49,977 nucleotides of DNA from a virus, in the IMG/VR virus record IMGVR_UViG_3300031722_000050, positions 1 to 49,977 of that record. One strand, 5' to 3'. The notes under the pieces were generated by a model. The model was given only the letters and a program-made list of their open reading frames with translations, was not told the DNA's origin and did not search any database. How positions within the stretch are numbered: position 1 is the first letter of the stretch; the number at the start of each line of letters is the position of its first letter. Positions 22,852-31,779 of the stretch are shown here, in pieces. Position numbers and translations under genes: made by a program.

Positions 22852-23274
22852 ATGAATATCGATCAGCTCACGAAATTTAAAGAATATGATAAGCTTCTAG
22901 CTTTAGGATTAGTTTACGCTTCTACTAAAAGACAGGAGAAAAATGGTACTATAACATTTAAGTTTCATGAAGATGTAATTATATCGCCTCATGGAGATAT
23001 TCCAAAAGATATCGCATTTAAAATCATGATATATCATAAAAATGATGAAGTAAAAGAACCAGTAAAATATACTATCTGGACTGGAGATCGTCAATATGTA
23101 GGTGTAGTAGATGAAGATGGTGATGCTTCGATCATAAAATGCATAAATAAAGTTATTAAACGAGCTAACCAAGAGCTAAAAGGGTGGGAAAAAATAGGCT
23201 CTAAGATTTTTAAGACAGCTGAGGAACGTCAGGCGCATAGAGGATTAATAATGAGCAGAAAGTTTGGATTCTAA
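22852..23274 (+). CDS. Hypothetical protein ending RGLIMSRKFGF, 140 aa
   Basis: Mixed alpha/beta protein with no recognised catalytic motif. Its final 11 residues are almost identical to those of the leucine-rich protein at 31254 (RGLIMSTKFGF), although the rest is unrelated and the codons differ. It is coupled to the next gene by TAATG. Confidence 0.65.
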   Translation: MNIDQLTKFKEYDKLLALGLVYASTKRQEKNGTITFKFHEDVIISPHGDIPKDIAFKIMIYHKNDEVKEPVKYTIWTGDRQYVGVVDEDGDASIIKCINKVIKRANQELKGWEKIGSKIFKTAEERQAHRGLIMSRKFGF

Positions 23275-24134
23275 TGTTAAAACAAGATCGTGCAAGTAAA
23301 GATGTAATAAATAAAGACTGGTCATTAAGAGAATGGCATACTCCAAGATTAAATGACATTTTACTAGATGATGATCAAAATCTTTGTATTGTTACAAGAG
23401 TAGAAGGAACCTACAAAAAGAAGATTTGGGTAGAAGACATAAATGGAAATACACTATATGAAAACGTATCAGCTGATACGTTTTCATTAGCTTCATTCGA
23501 ACAGACTTATGATTTCTATATTCCGTATAGAAAAAATAAAGGCTGGGAAAACGGTAAAGTATTTACAGTAAAAGATAAAGATTACCCATTGATACTACAG
23601 GGTATGGAATATGACAGATTACGTCATAAAATGCTATATGTCTTTTTAGACATCAATACGCCTGAACGTAAATTTTTTAAAACGCAAAAAGAAGACTTGA
23701 TAGAGTTTATACCTGACTATATGTATGAGCTTGCTAAATCTTCTTTCATATCTGACGACACATCGAGTCTTCGTTATAAATTACAAATTAGTATCGAAGA
23801 TAAAGGTGAGGAATTTCATGAAGATGGGTGGTCAGTAAGTGGAGGAGCATTAGAATTTGGTGAAATAGAAATAGCTCTATCTGAGATAGAAAAATTGAAG
23901 AATAGAAAACGTATACGTAGGATAGCAAGTGTATTGTCAAAATGCGATAAGCGAACGATATCTGAAATATCGTTAAATGATGACGGTGAACCGTACATAT
24001 CAGCTTATACTAAAAATTCTGGTCAACCTGGTCTATTTAATTCTAGAATAGCTGCAGCAATAGCTATTTCTATTCTCGGAAGCGATATTTTAAAAAATGC
24101 TCTGTCGTATGATCTAGATACATATCTGATATGA
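23274..24134 (+). CDS. Hypothetical protein, 286 aa
   Basis: Large soluble protein. Residues 25-75 look like a small beta-barrel (DILLDDDQNLCIVTRV), the middle is mixed, and a helix with a KNRKRIRRI basic cluster lies near 215. The C-terminus has Ala-rich helix IAAAIAISILGS. No known family; adjacent to replication genes. Confidence 0.65.
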   Translation: MLKQDRASKDVINKDWSLREWHTPRLNDILLDDDQNLCIVTRVEGTYKKKIWVEDINGNTLYENVSADTFSLASFEQTYDFYIPYRKNKGWENGKVFTVKDKDYPLILQGMEYDRLRHKMLYVFLDINTPERKFFKTQKEDLIEFIPDYMYELAKSSFISDDTSSLRYKLQISIEDKGEEFHEDGWSVSGGALEFGEIEIALSEIEKLKNRKRIRRIASVLSKCDKRTISEISLNDDGEPYISAYTKNSGQPGLFNSRIAAAIAISILGSDILKNALSYDLDTYLI

Positions 24135-24150
24135 TTTTAGCATAAAATAA

Positions 24151-24159
24151 GTATATAAA
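24151..24159 (+). promoter_or_regulatory. Late-motif candidate GTATATAAA
   Basis: GTATATAAA lies 8 nt before the gene at 24167, one of the recurring ATATATA-type sites; the short distance would give a nearly leaderless mRNA. Confidence 0.35.
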
Positions 24160-24166
24160 CACATAT

Positions 24167-24457
24167 ATGGGATGTAATTGCAATAACTCTGAATCATTCA
24201 CCTTCAATAGTGATAATAATGATATAAAAATTATATCTTCAGGTATTCATTCTATCCGCGTTGAGAATGACATAGTTCATACACCGCTAGTAATAGCAGA
24301 AATACAAAATGAACGTTTAGAATTATGCAGAACATGTTCATTTTGTAAAATAGTATTGAATAAAGAAAAATGCACTTATGGTAGCGGAGGGTTCTTACAT
24401 GCTAAAACATCACTTACTGATCAACAATGTCCGAATACTGAAAATAAATTATGGTAA
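24167..24457 (+). CDS. Cys-rich zinc-binding-type protein, 96 aa
   Basis: Begins MGCNCNN and has CRTCSFCK (about 53-60), a further Cys near 68 and CPN near the end (about 88), giving a probable zinc ribbon; GGFLHAKTSL..QQCP..ENKLW is a pattern I know from small phage proteins of unknown function. Gly2 and the CNC start could be structural. Confidence 0.65.
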   Translation: MGCNCNNSESFTFNSDNNDIKIISSGIHSIRVENDIVHTPLVIAEIQNERLELCRTCSFCKIVLNKEKCTYGSGGFLHAKTSLTDQQCPNTENKLW

Positions 24458-24458
24458 A

Positions 24459-24662
24459 ATGAGCTTTAATAAACGCTATATAAATGCAGAAATACTTAAA
24501 TCTGCTTATGAATCAAATGGAGTAGACGGGTTGAACAATTTATTAAGGGCCGATGCACTTTTATTTGAAGATTCATTTGCATGGGATTTTAAGAAACTAT
24601 ATGATGAATACTTTATAAGTAAAGACGACACAGAATTAAAAAAATTTTTCCATGTTTATTGA
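24459..24662 (+). CDS. Hypothetical protein, 67 aa
   Basis: Small helical acidic protein rich in Phe and Tyr. ATG 24459 is 1 nt after the previous stop; an earlier in-frame start at 24378 would overlap the zinc protein by 80 nt. Overlaps the next gene. Confidence 0.55.
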   Translation: MSFNKRYINAEILKSAYESNGVDGLNNLLRADALLFEDSFAWDFKKLYDEYFISKDDTELKKFFHVY

Positions 24663-25020
24663 ATCATTAGCAATGCTTACACTTTTTCACTCAGAGTGTA
24701 CAGATAAGAAGATAGTTATCCACTCGGATAAATTTATGAGTGATGCCAAGCGAGTAATAGATAATGAAATAGAAATTTTGCAACAAGATGGTAAATTCAT
24801 CTTAGCAAATCCAGGGCCTCATAGATTTGGCATTGGTGATAAAGAATTGTGTCTATTTCCGCCTGAACTAACTGGAGAAAGTAAATGGGCTGCAATAATA
24901 ATAGATAGCGAAGGGAACAGATCTAATCACATGTTTTCTACTATATTCGGCCTTGTCGAAATTATGATGCAAATATTCAACACACCTGATTCTCCACCAC
25001 CAAGTAACACAGAGAAATAA
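24652..25020 (+). CDS. Hypothetical protein, 122 aa
   Basis: Mixed alpha/beta soluble protein with a Pro/Ser-rich C-terminus (TPDSPPPSN). No motif recognised. Overlaps the upstream gene by 11 nt. Confidence 0.6.
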   Translation: MFIESLAMLTLFHSECTDKKIVIHSDKFMSDAKRVIDNEIEILQQDGKFILANPGPHRFGIGDKELCLFPPELTGESKWAAIIIDSEGNRSNHMFSTIFGLVEIMMQIFNTPDSPPPSNTEK

Positions 25021-25042
25021 TTGAGCTGTACTTAACAGTGCC

Positions 25043-25051
25043 GATATATAA
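25043..25051 (+). promoter_or_regulatory. Late-motif candidate GATATATAA
   Basis: GATATATAA, 18 nt before the start codon at 25070, identical to the sites before the genes at 39028 and 45316. Confidence 0.5.
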
Positions 25052-25069
25052 AACAAAACCAATTTATTT

Positions 25070-25249
25070 ATGAATGAAGGAAGTCTTGTTATTCATCGCT
25101 CAGGCGGTCCGATTATGACACTAGATCATATCCTAGATGGGTATGCTTATTGTGTATGGTTCGTAGAGCAAACATTACATACAGATAAATTTTTACTTGA
25201 AGATTTAATCGTTGAAAATCTAGAAGGTTTTGATTTATCGTATCAATAA
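25070..25249 (+). CDS. YodC/DUF2158-like small protein, 59 aa
   Basis: The segment LVIHRSGGPIMTLDHI followed by AYCVWFVE and FLLEDL matches the small YodC (DUF2158) family, whose members have 'G..V.L.SGGP.MTV.....C.WF' and unknown function. Size is normal for the family. It stands alone between a late-type motif and an AT-rich hairpin. Confidence 0.65.
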   Translation: MNEGSLVIHRSGGPIMTLDHILDGYAYCVWFVEQTLHTDKFLLEDLIVENLEGFDLSYQ

Positions 25250-25269
25250 ACAAAAAATAAACACTAAAC

Positions 25270-25298
25270 TTTCTTTTATTTTTATCTAATAAAAGAAA
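25270..25298. terminator. AT-rich 11-bp hairpin
   Basis: TTTCTTTTATT (25270-25280) pairs with 25288-25298 around a 7-nt loop. It lies between the YodC-like and clamp-loader genes. No strong T-tract follows, so its role is uncertain. Confidence 0.4.
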
Positions 25299-25316
25299 AC
25301 TCTAAATATTTTTTAA

Positions 25317-26273
25317 ATGAGCAACAATAGATTACTTACAGAAATTTTACGCCCTAAACAAATTGAACAACTCATCTTACCTAAACGTATCCGCGATATT
25401 ATAGGAAGTGGTGAACTTAAACAAAATTATCTTTTTCACGGTGGACCGGGTCAAGGAAAAACGAGTACAGCTAAGATATTAGCAAGTAAACATCCACATA
25501 AATACATTAACTGTTCAGATGAAACATCTGTGGATGTAGTAAGAGAAACTATAAATAAATTCTGTTCGACTATATCTGTAATGGATGGAGAAGAAGCATT
25601 TAAAGTTATCATTCTAGATGAAATTGAAGGGGTATCTGATCAGTTCTTCAAAGCATTACGTGGTACAATTGAGAAATTTGCGGAACAAGCAAGATTTGTT
25701 GCTACTACTAACTATATAAATAAAATTCCAGAAGCTATTCTTTCTAGATTTACTTCTGTCAATTTTGATTATGTAGATGCAGAAGAAGAACAAGAAGTAT
25801 TCGTTCAGATAAAAGCTAGAGCTACTACAGTATTAACCAAATTAAAAATTGAATCTGAGGAAGGAGCAGTACATGAATTAGTAAAACGTAGTTTTCCTGA
25901 CATGCGAAAATTGTTCAATAAAATTCAAACGATTCAAATTTCCGGTGTCAAGAAACTTACACAGGAAGCAATCTTAAAGACTGAATGGTCATTCGAAGAT
26001 GTATTCAATCTATGTGCATCTACACCCGATCCTTATAACAATTACATCTTTCTAATTGGACAATATTCTTCAAGAGTAGAAGATGTACTAGGAGCATTAG
26101 GAGAAGAATTACCGAAATGGATATTTGAAAAGTATCCGCATAAAACAAATACGATTCCACAAATAATCTACGAAATTGCAGCTCATCAAGCACAGCGTAT
26201 ACAAGTAATTGATCCTACTATTTCGATGTTATCGTGTATATTCAAAATACAATCTATTTTATCAGTTAAATGA
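25317..26273 (+). CDS. Sliding-clamp loader large subunit, T4 gp44-like AAA+ ATPase, 318 aa
   Basis: Opens and loads the DNA polymerase sliding clamp. Walker A is GGPGQGKTS (K48), Walker B VIILDEIE (about 100-107), sensor 1 ATTN (about 139), and the arginine-finger SRF motif follows (about 150). Length matches T4 gp44 (319 aa). The C-terminal third is the collar domain. It overlaps the DUF4326-like gene by ATGA. Confidence 0.88.
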   Translation: MSNNRLLTEILRPKQIEQLILPKRIRDIIGSGELKQNYLFHGGPGQGKTSTAKILASKHPHKYINCSDETSVDVVRETINKFCSTISVMDGEEAFKVIILDEIEGVSDQFFKALRGTIEKFAEQARFVATTNYINKIPEAILSRFTSVNFDYVDAEEEQEVFVQIKARATTVLTKLKIESEEGAVHELVKRSFPDMRKLFNKIQTIQISGVKKLTQEAILKTEWSFEDVFNLCASTPDPYNNYIFLIGQYSSRVEDVLGALGEELPKWIFEKYPHKTNTIPQIIYEIAAHQAQRIQVIDPTISMLSCIFKIQSILSVK

Positions 26274-26644
26274 CAACTGTTGTCAACTTAAGATATGACG
26301 CTTATGATATCTACATCGGTAGAGGATCAAAATGGGGAAATCCTTATTCACATAAAGATCATACCCTAGCTGCATATAAAGTTAAGACACGAACAGAAGC
26401 TATATCTAAATACGAGGATTACATTTTACATAACCAAGAGCTTTTATCTTCTCTATTTGAATTAGAAGACAAAGTTCTAGGTTGTTTTTGTAAGAAGCCA
26501 CATAGAAACATATCCTGTCATGGCGATATCTTATCGGCATTGTCTAATACACGAAAAATGTATAAAATAGATACTATAGAAGCTCTGATTGTTAAATATA
26601 CGGAAGTTTATCTCTGTAAACAAAAAATACATGAATTATTCTAA
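26270..26644 (+). CDS. DUF4326-like protein, 124 aa
   Basis: Has the family signature YIGRGSKWGNPYS (about 16-28), then R.EAISKYEDYI, and LGCFCKKP...SCHGDIL (about 73-91). Function of the family is unknown. The C-terminal 30 residues are extra. Translationally coupled to the clamp loader. Confidence 0.75.
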   Translation: MTTVVNLRYDAYDIYIGRGSKWGNPYSHKDHTLAAYKVKTRTEAISKYEDYILHNQELLSSLFELEDKVLGCFCKKPHRNISCHGDILSALSNTRKMYKIDTIEALIVKYTEVYLCKQKIHELF

Positions 26645-26690
26645 TTTTACCTTAACTATCGTATGCGTATCGAAAATTACTAGTAGATGC

Positions 26691-26700
26691 AAATAAATAG
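26691..26700 (+). promoter_or_regulatory. Late-motif candidate AAATAAATAG
   Basis: AAATAAATAG, 21 nt before the start at 26722, a weaker relative of TATAAATA. Confidence 0.35.
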
Positions 26701-26721
26701 TAAGTAAAATTAGTTTATGTA

Positions 26722-27057
26722 ATGGCTGAAAATGGACAAAACGGGTGGAACGAATATTCAAGACTCGTTCTTAAGGAGTTAGAAACCTTATCGAAAGGTA
26801 TAGTTGAGCTAAATGCAGAAATACAAGACATCAAAAAGGAGCTTGCGATTATGAAAGATCGCGAAGACAAAGTTGATGAATTAAGACAGTGGAAACAAAA
26901 AATGGATGAAGTTATATCGACTACTCAATTAGCAGCAATGGTGAAAGAGATCGATGATCTGAAAACATTTAAAACGAAAGCAGTTACAATATTTGCTATA
27001 GTTCAGTTTGCATTAACTGTTATTTCTATATTTGGACAGAAACTTTTCGGACTATAA
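26722..27057 (+). CDS. Coiled-coil protein with C-terminal membrane anchor, 111 aa
   Basis: Residues 15-80 form a heptad-rich coiled coil (LKELETLSKGIVELNAEIQ region); a single hydrophobic segment follows (about 86-108). The tail-anchored layout recalls haemolysin XhlA-like and holin-associated phage proteins, so a lysis role is possible but unproven. It forms a one-gene unit between a late-type motif and a terminator. Confidence 0.6.
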   Translation: MAENGQNGWNEYSRLVLKELETLSKGIVELNAEIQDIKKELAIMKDREDKVDELRQWKQKMDEVISTTQLAAMVKEIDDLKTFKTKAVTIFAIVQFALTVISIFGQKLFGL

Positions 27058-27079
27058 ACCTTTCATAATAAATTTTGTA

Positions 27080-27105
27080 GGGAGAAATTAAAACTTCTCC
27101 CTTTT
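27080..27105 (+). terminator. Hairpin terminator
   Basis: GGGAGAA (27080-27086) pairs with TTCTCCC (27095-27101), then TTTT and the GTGTT tail shared with other terminators here. Confidence 0.75.
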
Positions 27106-27120
27106 GTGTTCTATAAAGGT

Positions 27121-27846
27121 ATGGTCATATACAAAACTGTAAATCAAATAAACGGCAAATGGTACATAGGGAAAGATGCTAAAAACTATTACGGGTATCT
27201 GGGTTCAGGTACTGCAATCTTGTCTGCTATTAAGAAATATGGCAAAGAAAATTTTAAGAAGGAAATATTAGAAGAGTGCGAAACCCTTGAACAACTTTCT
27301 CAGAGAGAAGCTATATGGATAGAGCAAACTGATGCAGTAAATGACAAGATGAGTTACAACCTTGTATCAGGTGGTCAAGGAGGTAATCTATCTAAATTCG
27401 TGAAAAATTTCAGGAATGGGTGGTCAAAAGATAGACTTCCGGCTGATATAGAAAAACTTAGAACATTGATAAGTGAGAAAGTGTCAGGCTATAAAAATGG
27501 GATGTACAATAAAACACATACTGACGAAGCTAAAGACAAATTGCGAAATTCACATCTTGGTATAAAACTACCTCCGCGAACTCTTGAACACTGTAAACAT
27601 TTATCTGAAGCACTATCAGGGAAATCCTGGACAGCTGAACAGAGAGATAAAATATTGAGCAAACGTAAGCCTGGAAATAAGGGTGTAACAGTTCATGTCT
27701 ATAGGAAGCATGAACATTATGAATTTATCTCTATAAAGAAAGCATCTGATTTCTTTGGTGTACATAGAAATAGAATTACTCGAAATCAAATACGAGATTT
27801 CGATATACAAATAGAAAATAAATCTTTTAAAACTTTAAAACATTAA
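27121..27846 (+). CDS. GIY-YIG homing endonuclease, 241 aa
   Basis: The nuclease domain occupies residues 1-90: VIYKTVNQINGKWYIGKD (GIY/YIG pair, here IYK..YIG), then a catalytic Arg region and a later Glu (SQREAIWIEQ). Short NUMOD3-like DNA-binding motifs follow (KTHTDEAKDKLRNSHLG, about 140-156), and a C-terminal helix-turn-helix (SIKKASDFFGVHRNRITR). I prefer ATG 27121 over a GTG at 27106 that falls in the terminator tail. It is a free-standing mobile gene inserted between two phage genes. Confidence 0.8.
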   Translation: MVIYKTVNQINGKWYIGKDAKNYYGYLGSGTAILSAIKKYGKENFKKEILEECETLEQLSQREAIWIEQTDAVNDKMSYNLVSGGQGGNLSKFVKNFRNGWSKDRLPADIEKLRTLISEKVSGYKNGMYNKTHTDEAKDKLRNSHLGIKLPPRTLEHCKHLSEALSGKSWTAEQRDKILSKRKPGNKGVTVHVYRKHEHYEFISIKKASDFFGVHRNRITRNQIRDFDIQIENKSFKTLKH

Positions 27847-27849
27847 AAA

Positions 27850-28281
27850 ATGATACCCTTGTTCGATTATATTAAGTTAGTATTTACTGCTAACGAAAAA
27901 CAGTGGAAAGAAGTAATGGATAATGACAAAGCTCGAAACTTTTTCATGACTTCGAGATTTCTTAGCATAAAATATCCTGTTCAAGTAGCTGTTTTATCTC
28001 ATATAAAAATTAACGCAGCAGCAACATCTGATTACTGGCATGCAAATATGAGTAGAATGTATAAAACTGTTCCGCCTTGGATTTATGCAAAAACTAAAAA
28101 GAAAGTCATAGAAGAAAAGAAAAAGAATGGTCTTTCTGAAGAAATGATAAAATGGTATTGTCAAAAAGAGGAAATTGGAAGAAAAGAGTTTGACTATACT
28201 GCTAAAACATTCGGAGACAGCTTCACTGCCGAGTTAATTGATTTAGAAAAAATCTTGCGAAGTCAAGGATATTTCAAATAA
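27850..28281 (+). CDS. Possible clamp-loader small subunit (gp62-like), 143 aa
   Basis: Helical protein with FFMTSRFLSIKYPVQ (about 30-44), HANMSRMYKTVPPWIYAK (about 64-81) and a basic stretch, a pattern resembling the 'F..NR.LS..P' and 'Y.....R..RF.KW.K' layout of T4-type gp62. It is close to the gp44-like gene but separated from it by three genes, including a homing endonuclease. Shorter than T4 gp62 (187 aa). The call is a pattern-based inference. Confidence 0.45.
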   Translation: MIPLFDYIKLVFTANEKQWKEVMDNDKARNFFMTSRFLSIKYPVQVAVLSHIKINAAATSDYWHANMSRMYKTVPPWIYAKTKKKVIEEKKKNGLSEEMIKWYCQKEEIGRKEFDYTAKTFGDSFTAELIDLEKILRSQGYFK

Positions 28282-28322
28282 CTTCACCTCACTCTAAATT
28301 TAGAATACTTTTCTTGCATTTC

Positions 28323-28331
28323 AATATATAG
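28323..28331 (+). promoter_or_regulatory. Late-motif candidate AATATATAG
   Basis: AATATATAG followed by TAAAA, 17 nt before the start at 28349; the sequence ATATATAGTAAAA is repeated before the sheath gene (33642 and on). Confidence 0.5.
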
Positions 28332-28348
28332 TAAAATATAATATTGCT

Positions 28349-30604
28349 TTGCAAGAACTTATTACTTCAGGAGATTATGTCATACTAGCTTATGCAGCTC
28401 CTATAGCCAACCCTAAAACATTCACTACTATACAAGAAAATTTAGTAGCGAATGCTCCAGGGACTATCCTAAAAAAGGAATTCAGATATTCATACGATAA
28501 TGAAACATTCTCCGAATACTCTGAACTAAATATTCCATCATTAAATACTCTCCCTTTCGAAAACGGAAAATCATTCTGGTTCCAATTTAGATATATTCTA
28601 ATGTCTGGTGGACCGGTTACCGTTAATAATGTCAACTTGCAATATGATTCATTTCCTGCACCAGCATTAAGTGGATCCGAGTATGTGAGTATACAAGATC
28701 AAGATAATATATCAGCCTCTCCTATAACATTTAAGACAGGTGCTACATGGGATCCGTATCGTGTAAATAAAGCTGTTAGGTTATATAAAGATCTGAACTT
28801 AATGGTCAATTCACTATTTGGTCATGAAGTTCAATACTATCGTGCTTTACCGAAAGGTAGAACTAAAGACGTATACTTACTCGAGTATTCACTCTATCAA
28901 CATGATGAAAAACAATGCATGAAGATAGTAGTTCCAAACAATGCATTCCCAGATAATAAACTCAATATGGGTCCTTTTGGTCAAGACTTTGAAATGCCAT
29001 TTGAGATTCAGATCGACAAAGATTACTTTCAATCAATTTTCGGTGAAGGTTCAGGCCCACAGAAACGAGATGTGATATTTTTCCCACGAACTAATCGTAT
29101 CTATGAAATATCTAGTTCTACTATATTTCGTGACTTCATGAATGAGCCTTTATATTTTAAAGCCACGCTTATCAAATGGCAACCAAAGAGTAATTCTGAA
29201 CAATCATCAAGTTTAGATGACTTGGAATCTATGTCAGTAAGTGTAGAAAAATTATTTGGAATTGCACAAAAAGAAGAAGCAGAAGCAGTATCTAATCCTC
29301 AGCAGTTCGTTGAACCTACTACTATATCAGACGTAACTAGAGATTACTTATCGCCTTTAACAGATATAATAGAAGAACAGTTTATGAATAACTATTTGAT
29401 TATAGCTGAACATTTCTATAAATTGTCTTCTACATTGACGGAGAATATAGTCCAATTAGATTTGCCCGATAATATAGTGAAAACTTTAGTCATAAATAAG
29501 ACATATTATGCTAGACCGAAAAATACATTATCATTAGATGATCATAGTTCAGTTAAGAAGTTTAAGTATGTAGGAGTTACCAGAGATAGACACCCATATT
29601 TCGAAGTCTATGCAGGTAAAAATTCACTGCAAACAAATCATCCAATATTTAGCATATTCCTTTATACATCGAACATGGAAATGTTCGCAGAGGAATATAT
29701 CGATGGAACTGATGTATCAATATTCAAATGCAATAATTACACAGCACAAAGCTATCAGCCAGAATCTGTAAAGTATTCTGCTATATCTAGTTTCGACATA
29801 AATAGTGATAGATCATATTCTACTTGGTTTAGAATAAATTCAAATAAACGTTTTACTTGTGGAATACGTATATCTTCACCATATTCACCAGCTTCAAAAG
29901 AAACGATAATATCGTTAGATAGACCACATGATTATCTGATAGGAGACTTTATTTCTATTCAGAAGTCAAATGCATCTATCGAAGTTTATGCCAAAATTAT
30001 AGAAGTTATTGATCGATCAACTATAAAATTATATGTAGATGATAGAATAGCAAATTACTTGAATCTGTCTTATCCGTCTTGGAACTCATCATGGGTTTCT
30101 GCTTCTGGCTGGTACATTGAGCTTTCTCAACCAAGAGTATTCATCGATTCTATGTTAAACAATAAGGGTACAAAACTAGAATTATGGGGTAAAAGATACG
30201 TTCAAGCGACATTTAACGATACACGTTATTTCTATGCTATCCCAAATACTCAACCAAACTTAAGTACTGATAAATGGTATAGTATCTGTGTAAGTATGAG
30301 TAATCTATTTTCACAACTAACTATGAATATCTGGGAAACACAGAGTGGTTCTTCTGACTTAAAATTAGTATACGGTAAAGTAGATAAGAATATTGTTAAA
30401 CAAGACAGAAGCTCACTATACAATTATACTATACCAGCATCTGATATGGATTTAACTAACATAAGAATTTGGTCACAGAAGATCGAAACAGACAAACAAT
30501 CACTAGTGCTTAATCAGAATATCGTTAAAGATGCAAATAACGCAATAATAATCGATAACGCTATTCCACAATCAAGATTACCTTACATTTCATATACACA
30601 TTAA
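28349..30604 (+). CDS. Large virion-associated protein with lectin-like C-terminal half, 751 aa
   Basis: First gene of the structural block. Residues 1-300 are beta-rich and probably a virion attachment domain. From about 480 on, features of a concanavalin/LamG-type jelly roll appear (SYSTWFRINS, then STDKWYSICVSMSN). No ATG is available near the start: TTG 28349 follows the late-type motif by 17 nt. It could be a neck, baseplate or fibre-attachment component; position before the terminase genes does not decide. The stop overlaps the next ATG. Confidence 0.6.
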   Translation: MQELITSGDYVILAYAAPIANPKTFTTIQENLVANAPGTILKKEFRYSYDNETFSEYSELNIPSLNTLPFENGKSFWFQFRYILMSGGPVTVNNVNLQYDSFPAPALSGSEYVSIQDQDNISASPITFKTGATWDPYRVNKAVRLYKDLNLMVNSLFGHEVQYYRALPKGRTKDVYLLEYSLYQHDEKQCMKIVVPNNAFPDNKLNMGPFGQDFEMPFEIQIDKDYFQSIFGEGSGPQKRDVIFFPRTNRIYEISSSTIFRDFMNEPLYFKATLIKWQPKSNSEQSSSLDDLESMSVSVEKLFGIAQKEEAEAVSNPQQFVEPTTISDVTRDYLSPLTDIIEEQFMNNYLIIAEHFYKLSSTLTENIVQLDLPDNIVKTLVINKTYYARPKNTLSLDDHSSVKKFKYVGVTRDRHPYFEVYAGKNSLQTNHPIFSIFLYTSNMEMFAEEYIDGTDVSIFKCNNYTAQSYQPESVKYSAISSFDINSDRSYSTWFRINSNKRFTCGIRISSPYSPASKETIISLDRPHDYLIGDFISIQKSNASIEVYAKIIEVIDRSTIKLYVDDRIANYLNLSYPSWNSSWVSASGWYIELSQPRVFIDSMLNNKGTKLELWGKRYVQATFNDTRYFYAIPNTQPNLSTDKWYSICVSMSNLFSQLTMNIWETQSGSSDLKLVYGKVDKNIVKQDRSSLYNYTIPASDMDLTNIRIWSQKIETDKQSLVLNQNIVKDANNAIIIDNAIPQSRLPYISYTH

Positions 30605-31257
30605 TGAAAACTAACCGAAATACAACGAACGAGCACATGGATCATTTAAAAAAGATCGCTGAAGACCTCGAAAATACAATTTTACGGACTGATTTAGCCG
30701 AAGTAAAAGAAGCTGGTAAAGTTGATTTGCCTGCTATGAGTTCAATTAAACCTCTTAACTATGCCGTATTACAACAAGAAACTGACAATAAAGCAGAAGA
30801 AATAGTAGAATCAGTGGTATTACTTTATCTGCCTGTAGAGTTTGTAGTGGAGCATGAATATGTTAAACAAAAGATGTCGGTCGATAAATTGACAGTATCC
30901 GATTTAATATCCCAAATGAAAACCTCTGAACATGCAATAAAAAAATTACTGGAAGAAATTGATAACGGTAATTTACATGCTAGATCATTTGAAGTTTTAG
31001 CTTCTCTTCAGAAATCAAAAATGGAGATAGTAAAACATTTAGCACAATTCATGGTTGTAATGGAAAACAATTACAAGAATCTTAAATTTGACTATGAAAA
31101 TTCTAAAGCAGAAAAAGTTCTAGAAGTCGGAGAAGGTGACGTAGAAGTCATGGGACAACAAGATAGCTCTAAATTTAGAGGAACAAGAGGACTTATCGGA
31201 CTTTTACATGATGCTATAAAAGAGCAAGGACAAGATAAATTTGAAGAAATAAAATGA
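30604..31257 (+). CDS. Terminase small subunit, T4 gp16-like, 217 aa
   Basis: Recognises DNA and stimulates the large terminase in packaging. Central helices DLISQMKTSEHAIKKLLEEI and ARSFEVLASLQKSKMEIVKHL (about 118-145) match the 'EV.A.L......KE..KL' core of gp16, and an N-terminal acidic, Pro-containing region is also typical. Larger than T4 gp16 (164 aa). It is two genes upstream of the large subunit. Confidence 0.7.
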   Translation: MKTNRNTTNEHMDHLKKIAEDLENTILRTDLAEVKEAGKVDLPAMSSIKPLNYAVLQQETDNKAEEIVESVVLLYLPVEFVVEHEYVKQKMSVDKLTVSDLISQMKTSEHAIKKLLEEIDNGNLHARSFEVLASLQKSKMEIVKHLAQFMVVMENNYKNLKFDYENSKAEKVLEVGEGDVEVMGQQDSSKFRGTRGLIGLLHDAIKEQGQDKFEEIK

Positions 31258-31778
31258 CGATACAAGAATTAAAGTCACTCATAAAAAACCCTACCTCAAA
31301 AAAGGAACCGTATACTATCAATGAAAAGGGTGAAGTTGATGTACATGGTAATTTAGAATGGTTAGGAACTAGCAAAGTAACAGCTAAATCTTTTTTACCG
31401 TTACAGATTGGTACAGTAGATGGATATTTTTCTTGTGCTAATTCTCATATTGAATCATTAGAAGGAGGTCCACGTATAATTTGTGGTACATTACTTCTTC
31501 TTAACTGTGATGAGTTAAAGACATTAAAGGGAGCACCTGAAAGAATAGATCTAAGCTTCTACTGTAGACATTGTGCTAAGTTAGAAACTATCGAATATGC
31601 CCCGAAAAATGTCAAAGAGAGATATGTATTTGAAGATACTCCTTCAATATCAGCAGAAGAGTGTACTATTATCTACGATAAAGATTTGCTAGATGCATGG
31701 TTAAACAGTGATTTGTCATTAAAAGACTTTATGACAAATAAACGCGGTCTAATCATGTCTACAAAATTTGGATTTTAA
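31254..31778 (+). CDS. Leucine-rich-repeat-like protein ending RGLIMSTKFGF, 174 aa
   Basis: Residues 30-130 hold irregular repeats of the kind found in phage LRR proteins: VHGNLEWLG, SHIESLEGGP, LKTLKGAPERIDL and LETIEYAPKNV, about 22 residues each. The C-terminal 11 residues match those of the protein at 22852. Such LRR proteins are common in T4-like genomes without a known role. It is wedged between the two terminase genes. Confidence 0.65.
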   Translation: MTIQELKSLIKNPTSKKEPYTINEKGEVDVHGNLEWLGTSKVTAKSFLPLQIGTVDGYFSCANSHIESLEGGPRIICGTLLLLNCDELKTLKGAPERIDLSFYCRHCAKLETIEYAPKNVKERYVFEDTPSISAEECTIIYDKDLLDAWLNSDLSLKDFMTNKRGLIMSTKFGF

Positions 31779-31779
31779 C

